A stretch of 7,358 bases of DNA from an uncultured Lachnospiraceae bacterium (lineage in GTDB: Bacteria > Bacillota_A > Clostridia > Lachnospirales > Lachnospiraceae): NCBI GenBank assembly GCA_902773195.1, contig CACYDL010000028.1:1-7358 (forward strand), written 5' to 3'. The translations under genes and the position numbers were made by a program. Shown one piece after another: positions 6,343-7,358 of the stretch. Under the pieces are notes generated by a model that did not search any database, was not told the DNA's origin, and saw only the letters and a list, made by a program, of their open reading frames with translations. Position 1 is the first letter of the stretch. Every line of letters starts with the position of its first letter.

Positions 6343-6348
6343 AAGGAG
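6343..6348 (+). promoter_or_regulatory. Shine-Dalgarno sequence deciding the kinase start
   Basis: AAGGAG at 6343-6348 is the strongest ribosome-binding site near the start of the PfkB-type kinase. It lies 5 nt before the GTG at 6354 and 11 nt before the GTG at 6360. The in-frame ATG at 6291 has no upstream SD sequence; the ATG at 6315 has GGGAGG at 6296-6301, a rather long 13 nt away. Confidence 0.5.
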
Positions 6349-6353
6349 AGGGC

Positions 6354-7298
6354 GTGGACGTGGTCTGCGTCGGGCAGGCGGTCGTGGACTGCATCACCCG
6401 CGGGATCGACGAGTCCAGCCTGTCGATGAGGTCCGCCAGGGCGGAGAGCATCACCCTGAGCCCGGGCGGCGACGCCCTCAACGAGTCGGTCGTCCTGTCA
6501 CGGCTCGGCCTCCGGGTGCGGACCGCCTGCATCACCGGCCGGGACGCGGCGGGGGAGATCATCCGCTCGGTGCTCCGGGAGGCCGGGGCCGATGTCTCCT
6601 GTGTGACGGTCAGCGAAGAGATTCCCTCCGTGGTCGCCGATATCATCGTCAGCCGCGACGGTTCCCGGCGGTCCGTCAACAGCGAGGCGATCCGGCTGGG
6701 AGGCCTTCACGTCGATCCCTCCGTCGTCAGAGGGGCGCGGGCCGTCTCCCTGGCGAGCATCTTCCGCGCGCCCCTGGACGATCCCGGGGAGCTGCTCCGC
6801 CTCGCCCTGGCGGCGAAGGAAGAGGGAGCGCTTCTGCTGGCGGACACCAAGGTGCCGGTCTACGGGGACTTCAGGCCCGCGGACTACGCGGAGGTCCTGC
6901 CGCTCATCGACTACATCTTCCCGAACGAGACGGAGGCGGCCTGGTTCGCGGGAGAAGGAAGCTTCGAGGAGATGGCCCGGGCCTTCCTGGACGCCGGCGT
7001 CGGGCACGTCGTGCTGAAGGCCGGAAAGGCGGGATGCCTGTTTGTCTCGCGGGAGGAGACCTTCTCCCAGGCGGCCTTTGAGACGGAGGCGGTGGACACG
7101 ACGGGGGCCGGCGACAATTTCGTGTCGGGCTTCGCGGCGGCGCTTCTCGACGGCAGAAGCCATGAGGAGGCGGTGCGCTTCGCCACGGCCTGCGCTGCGG
7201 TCTCCGTGCGCGCGGTGGGCGCCACGGGCGGCGTGAGGAGCCGGGCGGACGTGGAGCGCTTCCTGGCGGCCGCGGAAGAAAAGAGACCGGAGGCGTGA
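6354..7298 (+). CDS. PfkB-family carbohydrate/nucleoside kinase
   Basis: This soluble cytoplasmic kinase of the ribokinase (PfkB) family has about 314 residues. The N-terminal strand DVVCVGQAVVDC (2-13) holds the substrate-side Asp. It is followed by the GGDALNESVVLSRLG block (38-52; signature 1 region) and the NETE motif (191-194) used in Mg2+/phosphate binding. The C-terminal signature DTTGAGDNFVSGF (248-260) contains the anion hole and the catalytic base D254, and GATGGV (289-294) lies near the nucleotide pocket. Members phosphorylate sugars, sugar phosphates or nucleosides with ATP; nothing here fixes the substrate. The start is uncertain: GTG 6354 is preferred because of AAGGAG 5 nt upstream and because family proteins start just before this first strand. 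ATG 6315 (327 aa) and ATG 6291 (335 aa) are possible. The gene lies 97 bp after the MATE stop (34 bp with the longest start) with no terminator seen between, so it is probably in the same transcript. Confidence 0.9.
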   Translation: MDVVCVGQAVVDCITRGIDESSLSMRSARAESITLSPGGDALNESVVLSRLGLRVRTACITGRDAAGEIIRSVLREAGADVSCVTVSEEIPSVVADIIVSRDGSRRSVNSEAIRLGGLHVDPSVVRGARAVSLASIFRAPLDDPGELLRLALAAKEEGALLLADTKVPVYGDFRPADYAEVLPLIDYIFPNETEAAWFAGEGSFEEMARAFLDAGVGHVVLKAGKAGCLFVSREETFSQAAFETEAVDTTGAGDNFVSGFAAALLDGRSHEEAVRFATACAAVSVRAVGATGGVRSRADVERFLAAAEEKRPEA

Positions 7299-7358
7299 CA
7301 AGGGACGGCGCGGATTCCGGGGAAGACGGACCGGATGAGCGGCAGGGGACGGCGTGGA

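Noticed and set aside
7299..7358. Start of a further gene at the right edge (ATG at 7335 or GTG at 7354)
   Set aside because: Only 24 bases or fewer of frame remain and no strong SD sequence stands at the right distance from the ATG, so nothing can be claimed.

Overview
The window is a GC-rich, chromosome-like bacterial segment carrying six intact protein genes, five of them on the + strand. Gene families, Shine-Dalgarno (SD) sequences of the AGGAG type and sigma70/sigmaA-like promoters suggest a high-GC Firmicute, probably a Clostridia/Lachnospiraceae relative. That placement is an inference from protein style only. No mobile-element gene, tRNA, rRNA or CRISPR array was recognised.

Layout. 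Positions 1-287 look like a divergent promoter region. A leftward promoter and an SD sequence at the extreme left edge point to a gene starting just outside the window. A rightward promoter (159-187) serves a sodium-coupled NSS-family amino-acid/amine transporter (288-1694). Its stop codon lies inside an unusual array of 22-bp units (1686-1896), in which a 9-bp core alternates between GTACGGCAC and its reverse complement GTGCCGTAC. A YrbG-like Na+/Ca2+ exchanger (1970-2938) follows. Next, on the opposite strand and ending only 12 bp away, is a cysteine-rich multi-pass membrane protein of unknown function (2951-3739). A short divergent intergenic region with two adjacent inverted repeats and a good promoter (3824-3853) leads into a probable operon: a PAP2-family membrane phosphatase (3924-4871), a MATE-family exporter (4886-6256) and a PfkB-family sugar/nucleoside kinase (about 6354-7298).

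How the genes fit together. Five of the six proteins are integral membrane proteins. The NSS transporter runs on the Na+ gradient and the exchanger couples Na+ entry to cation export, so the first two genes share sodium coupling, but nothing in the sequence proves a joint pathway. The PAP2 and MATE genes are 14 bp apart and probably co-transcribed; the kinase is likely read from the same transcript. Its substrate cannot be told from the sequence.

The most unusual element is the alternating-orientation 22-bp array between the two transporter genes. I know of no standard feature class that explains it. The protein genes themselves belong to familiar families, apart from the cysteine-rich membrane protein.
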